Part shown: in pieces, positions 17,553 to 27,971 of the stretch
Layout: each line of letters starts with the position of its first letter
How positions within the stretch are numbered: position 1 is the stretch's first letter
NCBI GenBank assembly: GCA_963847965.1
Contig: CAWKCG010000024.1
Span: 1-64,000, forward strand
Source: Palsa-504 sp963847965
GTDB lineage: Bacteria > Actinomycetota > Actinomycetes > Streptosporangiales > Streptosporangiaceae
Direction of reading: 5' to 3'
DNA length: 64,000 bases
Notes under the pieces: generated by a model
Seen by the model: only the letters and a program-made list of their open reading frames with translations
Told to the model about the DNA's origin: nothing
Databases searched by the model: none
Program-made: the position numbers and the translations under genes

Positions 17553-17772
17553 CTAGGTCCAGGTGAGGCGTTGCTGGAGTACGGCCTGCTCGGCTGGGTT
17601 GGCGGTCAAGTCGAGGGCGCGGCGATCCTCGCCGCGGGCCTGCTCGGGTTAGCCAAGCTCACGTAGTAGCTCGGCGCGGGTCGCATGGAACAGGTGGTAT
17701 TGGTTGAGAACCTCGGCGAGGCCGTCCAGTTCGGCCATCGCGGCCCGGATCAGCGCGAGCAGCCCGGGCGCT
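17553..17772 (-). pseudogene. Remnant of an ECF42 sigma factor C-terminal extension
   Basis: The minus strand encodes AEVLNQYHLFHATRAELLRE, then LG, a TAA stop, and PEQARGEDRRALDLTANPAE with QAVLQQRL. This is the end of the TPR-like ECF42 extension; compare YLYFHSTRGELLRRLGRDAE in the intact gene at 6074. The upstream part is lost and joins the VOC remnant near 17772. Confidence 0.8.
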
Positions 17773-18105
17773 GCACGGTCGCTCGGAGTTCCGCGGCCCG
17801 CGCGATGACCGCATCCACGTCTTCGACGTAGATGAGCAGGAACGTGGGAGAGCCGAACAGGCCGCCGGTCGGCGGTGCCTTGGTGCCCTCGTAAGCGTTC
17901 TCGTCCGCGATGATCATCACGGAGTCCCCGATCTCGATCTCGGCGTGGACGATGGTCCCGCCCAGCCCGGGCGTGCGCATGCGCTCGGTCGCGCCGAACA
18001 CGGCGCGTAGAACTCGAGGGCCTTGGCGGCGCCCTGGACGGTGAGGCAGAGGGCGACCCGGCGGTACGAATCAGGGATCGGGATGGGCCTTGCTGGTGAT
18101 GTCAT
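17773..18105 (-). pseudogene. Frameshifted, truncated VOC (glyoxalase/bleomycin resistance) protein
   Basis: The first part (MTSPARPIPIPDSYRRVALCL, QGAAKALEFYA) and the second (VFGATERMRTPGLGGTIVHA, EIEIGDSVMIIADENA, FLLIYVEDVDAVIARAAEL) are consecutive pieces of a VOC-fold protein in two frames. The shift is near 17998-18005. The last ~35 residues are missing at the junction with the sigma remnant. Confidence 0.82.
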
Positions 18106-18210
18106 CCGGTCCTCCTCCACATAAGCTCCGTTGTCCCTCTACTTAGCCTGACGATTGGCCTGCCGCCCCGTACGACAAGCGCGAAGGCGTCTTCCGCGAT
18201 CGCCGTTGCC

Positions 18211-18242
18211 GGTCCGTCGTCGACAGCGATCGACGACGGACC
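18211..18242. other. Perfect 13-bp inverted repeat
   Basis: GGTCCGTCGTCGA (18211-18223), loop CAGCGA, TCGACGACGGACC (18230-18242). It could be a terminator for something now lost or an operator. It is the most structured part of a ~530-base gap. Confidence 0.65.
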
Positions 18243-18652
18243 GCGACACTCACGCAATCGACGGCAACTCGGCGTACGCTACGTCTTAAAATCGGGCCGC
18301 TTGCCTACGCATCCCGCAGGTCGCCGGATCGGCAGGTCGCGGATGGCCATGCGACAGGCTTCGCCAACTGATTGGCTAACTCGCAGCCACCCGGCCCTGG
18401 CGGTCCTTCGTCGCCGTCGCACGCGGTTGGCGCGGTCAGCACCTCGCCCGCTACTACGACCCCCGCCGTCCTCGAGTCGGGTGTGTGTCGTTCCCGGAAA
18501 ATGTCAGCGGGAACTGGTAAACTCGAATAAAAGATCAAAGACCTTATAATCCCGAACGATCCGGCTCAACCCCCGGAACACCCGCGCCCGCCCGCATGGC
18601 GCGAGCCAACCCCGCCCCCCGCGCGCACCCCTGATCGGAGGTGACCACCCCG
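18243..18652. other. Gene-free stretch upstream of the HNH gene
   Basis: No convincing coding sequence was seen on either strand. It is less GC-rich near 18500-18550 and contains a consensus -10 hexamer TATAAT at 18545-18550 with no good -35 partner. It may hold the HNH gene promoter with a ~95-base leader. Confidence 0.4.
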
Positions 18653-20284
18653 GTGAGCACCGCCCCCGCCTACGCCAGCGCCAGCCAGGCCCTGCAGGCG
18701 GCGTGCGCGGCGCTGCGGTTCGCGGCCGCCGCCGACCCCGCGGCGATGCCCGACGCGGCCAAGGCCGCGTGCCTGCACGGCTATGAGCAGGCCGGCGCGA
18801 TGCTGACCGCCGGGCGGGCCCGGACCCTGGGGTCGTTCACGGCCAGCCAGGGCTATGCCGCCGATGCGGAGTACAGCGCGGGCGCGTGGCTGCGGCACCA
18901 GACCCGGGTGACCAAGACGGCGGCCCGCGGGCAGGTGGCCTGGGCCCGGCGGGCCGTGGCGCACCCGCGGGTGATCGCGGCGCTGGCCGAGGGGAGCGTG
19001 CTGAGCGAGTCGGTGGGCCGGGCGGTCTGCTGCTGGTCTGACCGGCTGCCGGAGGGCTGCCGGGATGCTGCCGACCAGATCCTGGTCACCGCGGCGCGGG
19101 CCGGGGCTGATGAGTGGGACCTGGCCGGGCTGGCCGCGGAGATGTACGCCCGGTCGCTGCCCCCCGGCCAGGGCCCGGAGGACGGGTTCGGGGACCGGTC
19201 GGTGCGGCTGGAGACGACGTTCGGCGGGGCCGGGGTGATCGCGGGGGAGCTGACGCCGGAGTGTGCGGCGCTGGTCGGCGCGGTGCTAGACAGCTTGTCG
19301 GCCCCGGCGGGTGCGGCGGATACCCGGACCCATGAGCAGCGTTATCATGACGGGCTGCAGGAGGCGATGCGCCGGCTGGCGGCCAGTGACCTGCTGCCGG
19401 AGCGGGCCGGGCAGCCGGTCAAGGCCCTGGTGCACGTGACGCTGGCCGAGTTGCGGGCGCTGGATGGGGACTCGGCCCTGGAGGCGGAGTGGGTCGCCGC
19501 GGCGCGGGCCCGGTGGGCGGCGGCCCGGGCGCAGGCCGCGGTCGGCGGCGGGGACGGCGGCGCGTGGCTGGACGGGGACGCGGCCCGCGGCCTGAGCTGT
19601 GATGCGATGGTGGTCCCGGTGGTGACCGGTGAGGTGGATCCGGGCGTGCTGGAGGACCTGGTCCAGCTGTGCGTGACGCTGGCCGGGCACCACGGGCCCG
19701 GCGGATGCGGCCAGGGCCATGCCGGTGCCGGTGCGGGCCCAGACGGGACCGGCGGGTGCGCCGGCCACGACCCGGCCGGTGTCCCGGTGGCTGACGGCCG
19801 GTCCGGGCCGCCGTGCTGCGACGGCCTGCCGCTGACCGCGCACGCCCGGGAGATGCTCGAACGGCAGATCATCGGCCGGGCCGTCGACCTGCTGTCCGGT
19901 CCTGGCGGGCTGGCGTCGTTCCTGCGCCGGGAGCAGCTCGGCGCCCGGCTGGCCGGGCCGAGCCTGCCGCTGGATATCGGGTACGCCGACACGGTCCCGG
20001 CCGGGATCCGCACCGCGGTCATCCAGCGGGACCGGCACTGCCAGTGGACCGGCGGGTGCAACCAGCCCGCCAAGGCCTGCGAAGTGCACCATGTCCGGCA
20101 CAAGGCCGACGGCGGCCCGACCAGCGTCAAGGAGTGCATCCTCCTGTGCACGTTCCATCACCAGGTGGTGATCCACCGCTGGGGATGGACGCTGATCCTG
20201 CACCCGGACGGCACCACCACCGCGTGGAACCGGGACAAGACCAAAGTCCTGCGCAGCCACAGCCCGCCCGCCCGCCCCGGGTAA
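18653..20284 (+). CDS. DUF222 and HNH endonuclease domain protein (REP13E12 type)
   Basis: The product has 543 residues. The N-terminal ~300 residues form the helical DUF222 domain (LGSFTASQGYAADAEYSAGA, VSESVGRAVCCW-like blocks). A Gly-rich linker follows, and the C-terminal HNH nuclease has CQWTGGC, CEVHHVRHKADGG and CTFHHQVVIHRWGW, with metal and zinc ligands intact. These multicopy actinobacterial genes are often linked to mobile or repeated DNA, and their role is unresolved. GTG 18653 is chosen because GGAGGTGA (18637-18644) lies eight bases upstream; the in-frame GTG 18641 overlaps that ribosome site. Confidence 0.92.
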   Translation: MSTAPAYASASQALQAACAALRFAAAADPAAMPDAAKAACLHGYEQAGAMLTAGRARTLGSFTASQGYAADAEYSAGAWLRHQTRVTKTAARGQVAWARRAVAHPRVIAALAEGSVLSESVGRAVCCWSDRLPEGCRDAADQILVTAARAGADEWDLAGLAAEMYARSLPPGQGPEDGFGDRSVRLETTFGGAGVIAGELTPECAALVGAVLDSLSAPAGAADTRTHEQRYHDGLQEAMRRLAASDLLPERAGQPVKALVHVTLAELRALDGDSALEAEWVAAARARWAAARAQAAVGGGDGGAWLDGDAARGLSCDAMVVPVVTGEVDPGVLEDLVQLCVTLAGHHGPGGCGQGHAGAGAGPDGTGGCAGHDPAGVPVADGRSGPPCCDGLPLTAHAREMLERQIIGRAVDLLSGPGGLASFLRREQLGARLAGPSLPLDIGYADTVPAGIRTAVIQRDRHCQWTGGCNQPAKACEVHHVRHKADGGPTSVKECILLCTFHHQVVIHRWGWTLILHPDGTTTAWNRDKTKVLRSHSPPARPG

Positions 20285-20598
20285 CCGGCCCGGCGGCCTC
20301 CGGCGCCTTGTAGTACGGCTGTCAACGTCCAGGGAACCTCGGACCGTAGTTCGGCGAACTGGGTCACCCCAAACGCTCACGATCTCGGGGAGCGTGAGCA
20401 CCAGCAGCACGGTAAGTTCCAGCCAGCGGCGAATCCGGTAGCGCAAGCGCGCGATCTTCCCCCGGAGACAGCGGTGCTGGTGACACAGTGAACATACAAC
20501 GGGGTCCCGCGTGATCGGCTGCCCTGGCCCGTACCGGCCGAGGTGATCCCGGCCAGACGCGGCACGACCGGGTGCCTAAACTTGGATGCTTCATTATC
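20285..20598. other. Intergenic region between HNH and furA genes
   Basis: About 310 bases without a convincing gene. It holds an inverted repeat GCTCACG (20375-20381) and CGTGAGC (20393-20399), a possible weak terminator. Short open frames on the minus strand have no recognisable product. Confidence 0.45.
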
Positions 20599-20635
20599 TT
20601 GAATCGTTTGTGTTTATGACGGTAGGGTTGGCGCC
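20591..20635 (+). promoter_or_regulatory. furA promoter with AT-rich operator-like palindrome
   Basis: A -35 box TTGAAT (20599-20604) and a -10 box TAGGGT (20623-20628) are 18 bases apart. The -10 box ends seven bases before the GTG start, so the mRNA is probably leaderless. The AT-rich segment from TCATTA (20591) to TTATGA is an imperfect inverted repeat that covers the -35 box, the place where FurA autoregulates in related actinobacteria. Confidence 0.65.
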
Positions 20636-21082
20636 GTGACCGCATCCCGGGCTCCGACCGCTGCCGGGGAGCTGCGCCAGGCCGGCCTGCGGGTAACGGC
20701 CGCCCGCGTCGCGCTGCTCGAGACCGTGCGAGACGGTGACCACCTCGGCGTCGAGGCGATCGCCTCCGGGGTGCGCGACCGCATCGGCCATGTCACCCTT
20801 CAAGCCGTGTATGAGGCCCTCCACGCGCTCACCGCGGCCGGGCTCATCCGCCGGATCGAGCCGGCCGGCAGCCCGGCGCGGTTCGAGGGACGCATCGGGG
20901 ATAACCACCACCACGTCGTGTGCCGGTCGTGCGGTGTCGTCGCCGACGTTGACTGCGCGACCGGCGAGGCGCCCTGCCTGACCGCGTCCGACGACCACGG
21001 CTTCTCGATCGACGAGGCTGAAGTCATCTACTGGGGCCTTTGCCCCGACTGTTCCACCGCCACCAGTTCCTGGGTACCGTGA
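20636..21082 (+). CDS. furA: Fur-family regulator FurA
   Basis: This is a 148-residue metal-dependent repressor. The N-terminal winged helix has LRQAGLRVTAARVALLETV and VTLQAVYEALHALTAAGL. The dimerisation domain has the metal motif NHHHVVCRSCG and a second CxxC pair (LCPDCSTA). Position directly before katG, 24 bases away, identifies it as FurA, the peroxide-sensing repressor of the pair. GTG 20636 has no ribosome site and is seven bases from the -10 box. Confidence 0.95.
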   Translation: MTASRAPTAAGELRQAGLRVTAARVALLETVRDGDHLGVEAIASGVRDRIGHVTLQAVYEALHALTAAGLIRRIEPAGSPARFEGRIGDNHHHVVCRSCGVVADVDCATGEAPCLTASDDHGFSIDEAEVIYWGLCPDCSTATSSWVP

Positions 21083-21106
21083 CCCACCGAGTCCGGAAGG
21101 ATTCCC

Positions 21107-23332
<2,226 letters not shown>

Positions 23333-23337
23333 TTCAT

Positions 23338-23375
23338 GACGTCCAGGCCGGCCCACTCCGGTCGGCCTGGACGTC
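23338..23375. terminator. Bidirectional terminator after katG
   Basis: A perfect 13-bp stem: GACGTCCAGGCCG (23338-23350) and CGGCCTGGACGTC (23363-23375) with a 12-base loop. It sits in the 50-base gap between the convergent katG and FHA-flavoprotein genes. Confidence 0.85.
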
Positions 23376-23382
23376 CCGACCG

Positions 23383-25221
23383 CTACGCCAGCTCCGCCGC
23401 TGCCGCGTCTTCAAGGAGCCATTCGACGTCGACCTCTTCACCGCCGACGTTGCCGGTGTCCCAGGCCTCGCTGACCAGCAGCGTGTGCAGGATCGACCCG
23501 GGAAGCCGCTCCAGGTGGGCCCGCAGCGTCACATCATCCGGCAGGCCGTCGATCCGGGGTGCCAGCCGGCCCCGGATCTGGCCCAGGAGCTTCATCAGCG
23601 CGTCGATATCCGCTTCCCTGTCGAAGGCTCCCTGCTCACCTTCCGCGATCCCCTGAGCGATCAGGTCCTTGATCGCGCGCACGTTCCCCGCCGCGTCGGT
23701 CGTGACCATCTGCCGCCACGCCCGGCTCTTATGCCGGTACTGCAGCATCGCCATCACCGCCTCGTGGCGCAGGAAGTCCGCGTCCCGCAGTGGCCGCCCG
23801 CGCCAGGTCGCAGCCAGGCACCGCGCCAGCGAGATGACCGAGGCCAGCCCGCTATTGAGCCCACGGCCCGGCCAGAAGTGAATCGCGTTGGCCGCGTCGC
23901 CGAGCAGGAACCCGAACGTCCCCTGCGCCGTCGCCGTCCTCGGATACAACTGGGCGGTGAACCGCGGCCGCTGCACCATGTCCAGCCGGAACCCGGTCAC
24001 CGCGGTCAGGTTCTCCTGCGCCACCCCGAACAGCCGCAGCCCTTCCTGCACCCGCCCCCACAACGGGGATCCCCGCACCAGGGCCGGAAGGAAGAGGGCC
24101 TGATGGCCGGCGCAGTAGAACTCGCGGTTGCCCCTCAGCTCCATCAGGCAGGGCGAGGACTGGATGCACTCGGTGAACACTTGCCGGACCGGATCGACCC
24201 CGACGGCGTCCTTGGCCTCCTCATCGGTCAGCCGCATGTTCAGGAAGCCTTCGCCGCGAAGCGAGTTCAGCAGGAAGCGGTTCTGGGCCACGGTCAGCAG
24301 AACGGCCATGGGGTCCGGGAGCTCAGACTTCACCCGCAAGCCAAGGACCAGGTCCTGCACCTGCTGGCCATCGAGCGCGTACATGGACGAGTCGCAGGCG
24401 CCGAACTTGCCCGCGAAATGTTCCAGCGTGTGCGAGCGGCTGCCTTCGCAGATCGCGAGCACGTGCTGCCCGGCGACCTCGCCTTGCGCCGCGTCCGGGT
24501 CGAAGCGTTCAGGAATGAGCTGAATGTGTTCCGGTTTATCGTTCGCGAGCGCGAGTAGCTGATCTTCGACATACGCGATCCGCACGTTGCGCGGCCCGAG
24601 ATCGTGGATCGAATCCGGGCCCTTGGGCCACATCTCGGTGTAGTGGCCCGGCGTGAACAGCCGCTCCTGGACCTCGGGCGGGAGCCTCACATACTGGCGG
24701 CTCTGGATGGTCACGACTTGCTGGCGGCGCACATTGCCCTGCTCGGGGGTCTTCCAGACGATCTGGCCACCCTGTTGCTGCCATCGGCTGTCATAGACCT
24801 TGATGGCCACGCGCGGCCCCATCAGATGGTCCAGGAGCAAGGCGAAGCTCAGGCCCACCGGCCCGCCCCCCGTCACGGTGACGCGCAAGACGGGAACCGG
24901 CGCTGGCGGCGCGGCGTGGCCGGCCAGCGCATCGGAGGTTTCGAAGCGGAAGGCCTCGCCGCCGATCACGATCTCGTCGCCGGGCTGGAGCCAATGGACG
25001 GTCGCACGTGCGCCGTTGACCCAGGTGCCATTGCTGCTGTCCAGGTCGTACAGGACATAGCCGCCCGCCTCGGGCCGCAGGTCGGCGTGGAAGCGGGAGG
25101 CCAGCAGGTTGGTGAGGACCACGTCGTTCTCATCGCCGCGGCCAAAAGTGATCGGCTCACTGCCGATCGTAAAGCGCTTCCCTTGCAGGGCACCTTCAAG
25201 CCCGAGCACGGTGGCTACCAT
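23383..25221 (-). CDS. FHA domain fused to a FAD-dependent monooxygenase-like enzyme
   Basis: This 612-residue protein joins two modules rarely found together. Residues ~1-95 are a forkhead-associated, phosphothreonine-binding domain: ITFGRGDENDVVLTN, SRFHADL and YDLDSSNGTWVNG keep the Arg, Ser, His and Asn-Gly positions. Residues ~110-470 are a flavoprotein hydroxylase: TGGGPVGLSFALLLDH (~117-132) binds ADP of FAD, and GDAANAIHFWPGRGLNSG (~438-455) is the GD motif, MICAL-like in appearance. The remaining ~150 residues are mostly helical with no recognised domain. The FHA part suggests control by a Ser/Thr kinase; the substrate is unknown. ATG 25221. No kinase gene is in the window. Confidence 0.9.
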   Translation of the reverse strand: MVATVLGLEGALQGKRFTIGSEPITFGRGDENDVVLTNLLASRFHADLRPEAGGYVLYDLDSSNGTWVNGARATVHWLQPGDEIVIGGEAFRFETSDALAGHAAPPAPVPVLRVTVTGGGPVGLSFALLLDHLMGPRVAIKVYDSRWQQQGGQIVWKTPEQGNVRRQQVVTIQSRQYVRLPPEVQERLFTPGHYTEMWPKGPDSIHDLGPRNVRIAYVEDQLLALANDKPEHIQLIPERFDPDAAQGEVAGQHVLAICEGSRSHTLEHFAGKFGACDSSMYALDGQQVQDLVLGLRVKSELPDPMAVLLTVAQNRFLLNSLRGEGFLNMRLTDEEAKDAVGVDPVRQVFTECIQSSPCLMELRGNREFYCAGHQALFLPALVRGSPLWGRVQEGLRLFGVAQENLTAVTGFRLDMVQRPRFTAQLYPRTATAQGTFGFLLGDAANAIHFWPGRGLNSGLASVISLARCLAATWRGRPLRDADFLRHEAVMAMLQYRHKSRAWRQMVTTDAAGNVRAIKDLIAQGIAEGEQGAFDREADIDALMKLLGQIRGRLAPRIDGLPDDVTLRAHLERLPGSILHTLLVSEAWDTGNVGGEEVDVEWLLEDAAAAELA

Positions 25222-25352
25222 CGCATTGGCTCTCGCTTTCGCTCCCGCAACAGCCCCGATGGGCTCACCGTAGCCGAGCTTCCCTGACCCGGAAAACCCC
25301 TGCCCGCCAGCGCCATGACCAGCCGGTCAGACCGCTGCGGCCGCGTACGACC

Positions 25353-26168
25353 TCACAGGTCTCCGGCTAGCTCGGAGGTCCAGACCACCACCCTGGTGCG
25401 GTCGCCGCGGAACAGGTCACGGGCGAACTCGACCGGCTCGCCGGAGCGCGCGTAGGCGGTGCGCTCGACGAGCATCAGCGGAGCGCCCTCGGCGACCTCA
25501 AGCGCCTCGGCTTCGCGGACCCCGGCGGTGACCGGTTCCAGGCTCTCCCTGGCCCGGTGCGGCCGCAGCCCGTACTTGGTCTCGAGCAGCTCGTACAGCG
25601 AGCCGTCCAGCCGGCCGTCTAGCATGCCGGGGAACCGGGCGGCGGGGAACAGGGAGCGCTCGAGGACGATCGGCCGGCCGTCGGCGAGGCGGATCCGCCG
25701 GATCTCATACACCGGATCGCCCTCGCCGATCCGGAGGGCAGCTCCCGCGGCCGGGCCGGCCGGGCGCGGGCTCGCGGACAGCACCCGGGCGCCGGCCACC
25801 ATCCCGTGCCGGCGAAGCTGCTCGGAGAACCCGGCCAGGGTGGTGAGGTCCTGCTCCAGCTTGGGCGCGGCGACGAAGGTACCGCCGTGCCGTCCCGTCG
25901 CCCGCGCCACCAGGCCGCGCGCGGCCAGCTCGGCCAGCGCATGCCGGAGCGTCATCCGGCTGACGTCGAACCAGGCGGCCAGGTCGTGCTCGGCGGGCAG
26001 CCGGTCACCGGCCCGGAGCGCGCCCGCGGCGATCTCGCCGGCCAGCCAATCCTCGATCTGCCCGTGCAGGGTGGTCCCCGGCCCGCGCACGATGTCGGGC
26101 GGCTGCCTGGTGCTGGTCCGCAGCGCGGGGCGGGCGCGGCGGCGCCCGGTCCCCGGCTGTGGCGGCAT
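25353..26168 (-). CDS. GntR-family (HutC/UTRA) transcriptional regulator
   Basis: This is a 271-residue repressor. The winged helix (residues ~35-100) has LHGQIEDWLAGEIAAGALRA, DRLPAEHDLAAWFDVSRMTL and RHALAELAARGLV. A UTRA effector domain follows (~105-265), with RIRLADGRPIVLERSLFPA and ending in RDLFRGDRTRVVV. HutC-type regulators bind GTnTAnAC palindromes, and two GTCTAGAC sites lie in the divergent promoter at 27893-27944, one gene away. It is therefore the likely regulator of the permease and of the kinase-dehydrogenase pair. The effector may be their substrate. Confidence 0.93.
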   Translation of the reverse strand: MPPQPGTGRRRARPALRTSTRQPPDIVRGPGTTLHGQIEDWLAGEIAAGALRAGDRLPAEHDLAAWFDVSRMTLRHALAELAARGLVARATGRHGGTFVAAPKLEQDLTTLAGFSEQLRRHGMVAGARVLSASPRPAGPAAGAALRIGEGDPVYEIRRIRLADGRPIVLERSLFPAARFPGMLDGRLDGSLYELLETKYGLRPHRARESLEPVTAGVREAEALEVAEGAPLMLVERTAYARSGEPVEFARDLFRGDRTRVVVWTSELAGDL

Positions 26169-26275
26169 GGCGAGTCCTTCCCGAACGACCTGAGGTCTCG
26201 CGCCGGGCTAGGCGAACCGGCCCGGCGCGGGACCCAATTCCCCCCGGCCTTCTGCCCCAAGGCAGGGACGCCGGG

Positions 26276-27823
26276 CTAGGCCGTGGCCCCGCCGCCGCCC
26301 GCGGGCAGCTCCACGGGGTCGTCCCCTTCCGGCGCCGTCACCGGCGCGAACGCCTTCCTCCGCCCGGTGATCAGGTAGTAGATGGCTCCGATCACCGCGA
26401 TGCCGACCGCGATCGTGTACAAGATAGGGATCTTGTTCAGGAAGGAGATGCCGTAGCTGAGGCCGACCTGCTGCGGCTCGGGGTTGCTGGCGATCCGCGG
26501 CCAGGCGAAGTTGACCAGCATGGACCCGCCGTACAGCAGCGCGACCACGTTGACGAGCAGGCCCCAGCGGCCCAGCCGGAACGGCGCGCTCCTCCTCGGC
26601 CAGCCGCGGGTCCGCGCGGCCATGATCACGAGGTTGCCGAGGAAGTAGCTCAGGTAGATCATGCCGGTGGCCGCGATGGCGATCGTCCCGGCGCCGGAGT
26701 ACTTGATGAAGGGCACCGCAGAGAGCAGCGCGATGACGATGCACGTCCAGATCGGCGTGTGCAGGTTGGGCGAGACCTTGGACAGCAGCCCGGAGATCGG
26801 CAGCTGGTTGTCGCGCGACATCCCGAAGCAGAGCCGGATGGTCGCGGCCAGGATCGACAGGCAGCAGACGAAGATCGCGGCGGAGACGACGAACAGGTAC
26901 AGGGTCGCGAAGGCGGTCGGGAAGTTGGCCGTGATGACCTGCGCCGGGTTCCAGCCGGCGCCTGAGGTGGCGGTATGCAGGTTCGGGATCGCCACCAGCG
27001 CGCCGAGCAGGAACACCCCGCCGATGATGAACGCGCCGACCACTGAGTACAGGACCGCCTTCGGCGCGGCCCGGCGGGGATCCTTTGTCTCCTCGGACAG
27101 GGTTGACGCGGTGTCGAACCCGTAGATCACGAACAGGCTCATGAACATCGCGGCCAGGAACGAGCTCGGCCCGACGTGGAAGCCCGCGCTGTTGGTCACC
27201 ACGTGGAAGCCCTGGTGGTTATGGAACGCCAACAGGATTAGCGCGAACACGAACATGCCGAGGATCTCGAACACCACGCCGGTGTTGTTGATGAGCGAGA
27301 CCAGCCGGACGCCGTAGATGTTCAGCACGGTTATGACGGCCAGCGTGATGAGGGCCACGACCAGCTGGGTGTCCAGGGTGGCGGTAAGGTGCCAGCCGAG
27401 CCCGTAGATCGCGGGGATCAGCGCCAGCGGAAGCGTGGCCACGACCGCGGTGACGGTCAGGATGCCGGCGAACAGGTACATCCAGCCGGTGAACCAGGAG
27501 TAGCTCCGGTTGGCCAGGTACTTGGTCCACTGGAAGACCGAGCCTGCCACGGGATAGTGGCTGGACACCTCGGCGAAGTTCAGCGCCACGATGAACTGCC
27601 CGAGCGCCACTACCGGCCAGGTCCAGATGAACACCCCGCCGATGGTGGTCAAGCCCAGCGCGAACAGCGTGAAGATGCCGGTCGACGGCGAGATGTAGCT
27701 GAACGCCACGGCGAACGAGCTGAACAGCCCGAGCGAGCGCTTGAGCTCCTGCTTGTAGCCGAACCGGGCCAGGTCGGCGGTGTCCCGCTCGTGCTCGCCG
27801 GAAGTCTGGGTGCCGATGCTCAT
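26276..27823 (-). CDS. APC-family amino acid/amine permease
   Basis: This is a 515-residue transporter with about 12 membrane spans, of the amino acid-polyamine-organocation superfamily. It begins with FGYKQELKRSLGLFSSFAVA, FSYISPSTGIFTLF, then VFIWTWPVVALGQF and AEVSSHYPVAGSVFQWTKYL, which resemble the choline/ethanolamine/GABA permease branch. The cytoplasmic C-terminus is Gly-rich. ATG 27823 is on the far side of the operator region. Together with the divergent kinase and dehydrogenase genes it probably imports their substrate. Confidence 0.93.
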   Translation of the reverse strand: MSIGTQTSGEHERDTADLARFGYKQELKRSLGLFSSFAVAFSYISPSTGIFTLFALGLTTIGGVFIWTWPVVALGQFIVALNFAEVSSHYPVAGSVFQWTKYLANRSYSWFTGWMYLFAGILTVTAVVATLPLALIPAIYGLGWHLTATLDTQLVVALITLAVITVLNIYGVRLVSLINNTGVVFEILGMFVFALILLAFHNHQGFHVVTNSAGFHVGPSSFLAAMFMSLFVIYGFDTASTLSEETKDPRRAAPKAVLYSVVGAFIIGGVFLLGALVAIPNLHTATSGAGWNPAQVITANFPTAFATLYLFVVSAAIFVCCLSILAATIRLCFGMSRDNQLPISGLLSKVSPNLHTPIWTCIVIALLSAVPFIKYSGAGTIAIAATGMIYLSYFLGNLVIMAARTRGWPRRSAPFRLGRWGLLVNVVALLYGGSMLVNFAWPRIASNPEPQQVGLSYGISFLNKIPILYTIAVGIAVIGAIYYLITGRRKAFAPVTAPEGDDPVELPAGGGGATA

Positions 27824-27892
27824 ATCAGTGGCCTCCCTGGTATCCGACGGGACCGCCGTTGAGCGCTAAATGTACGGGGAGTAGCCGTAACT

Positions 27893-27944
27893 GTCTAGAC
27901 CCTTTCCGCAGGTTGGCAGTACCGTGGCCCTTACGGTCTAGACC
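27893..27944. promoter_or_regulatory. Two HutC/GntR-type operators in a divergent promoter
   Basis: The perfect palindrome GTCTAGAC occurs at 27893-27900 and again at 27936-27943, the latter within GGTCTAGACC. Their centres are 43 bases apart, about four helical turns, so a repressor could bridge them on one DNA face. This is the core of sites used by HutC-subfamily regulators such as DasR and NagR. The GntR gene at 25353 is the obvious candidate ligand. Confidence 0.8.
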
Positions 27945-27971
27945 TTAGCGACCCCCAAGGACTCGGGAGGG

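Noticed and set aside
18305..18549. Small genes on either strand of the gap before the HNH gene
   Set aside because: Overlapping frames on both strands, no ribosome sites and no family likeness.
27893..27944. DasR binding sites as the definite assignment
   Set aside because: The core is shared by all HutC-type regulators, and a local GntR gene is a better candidate.
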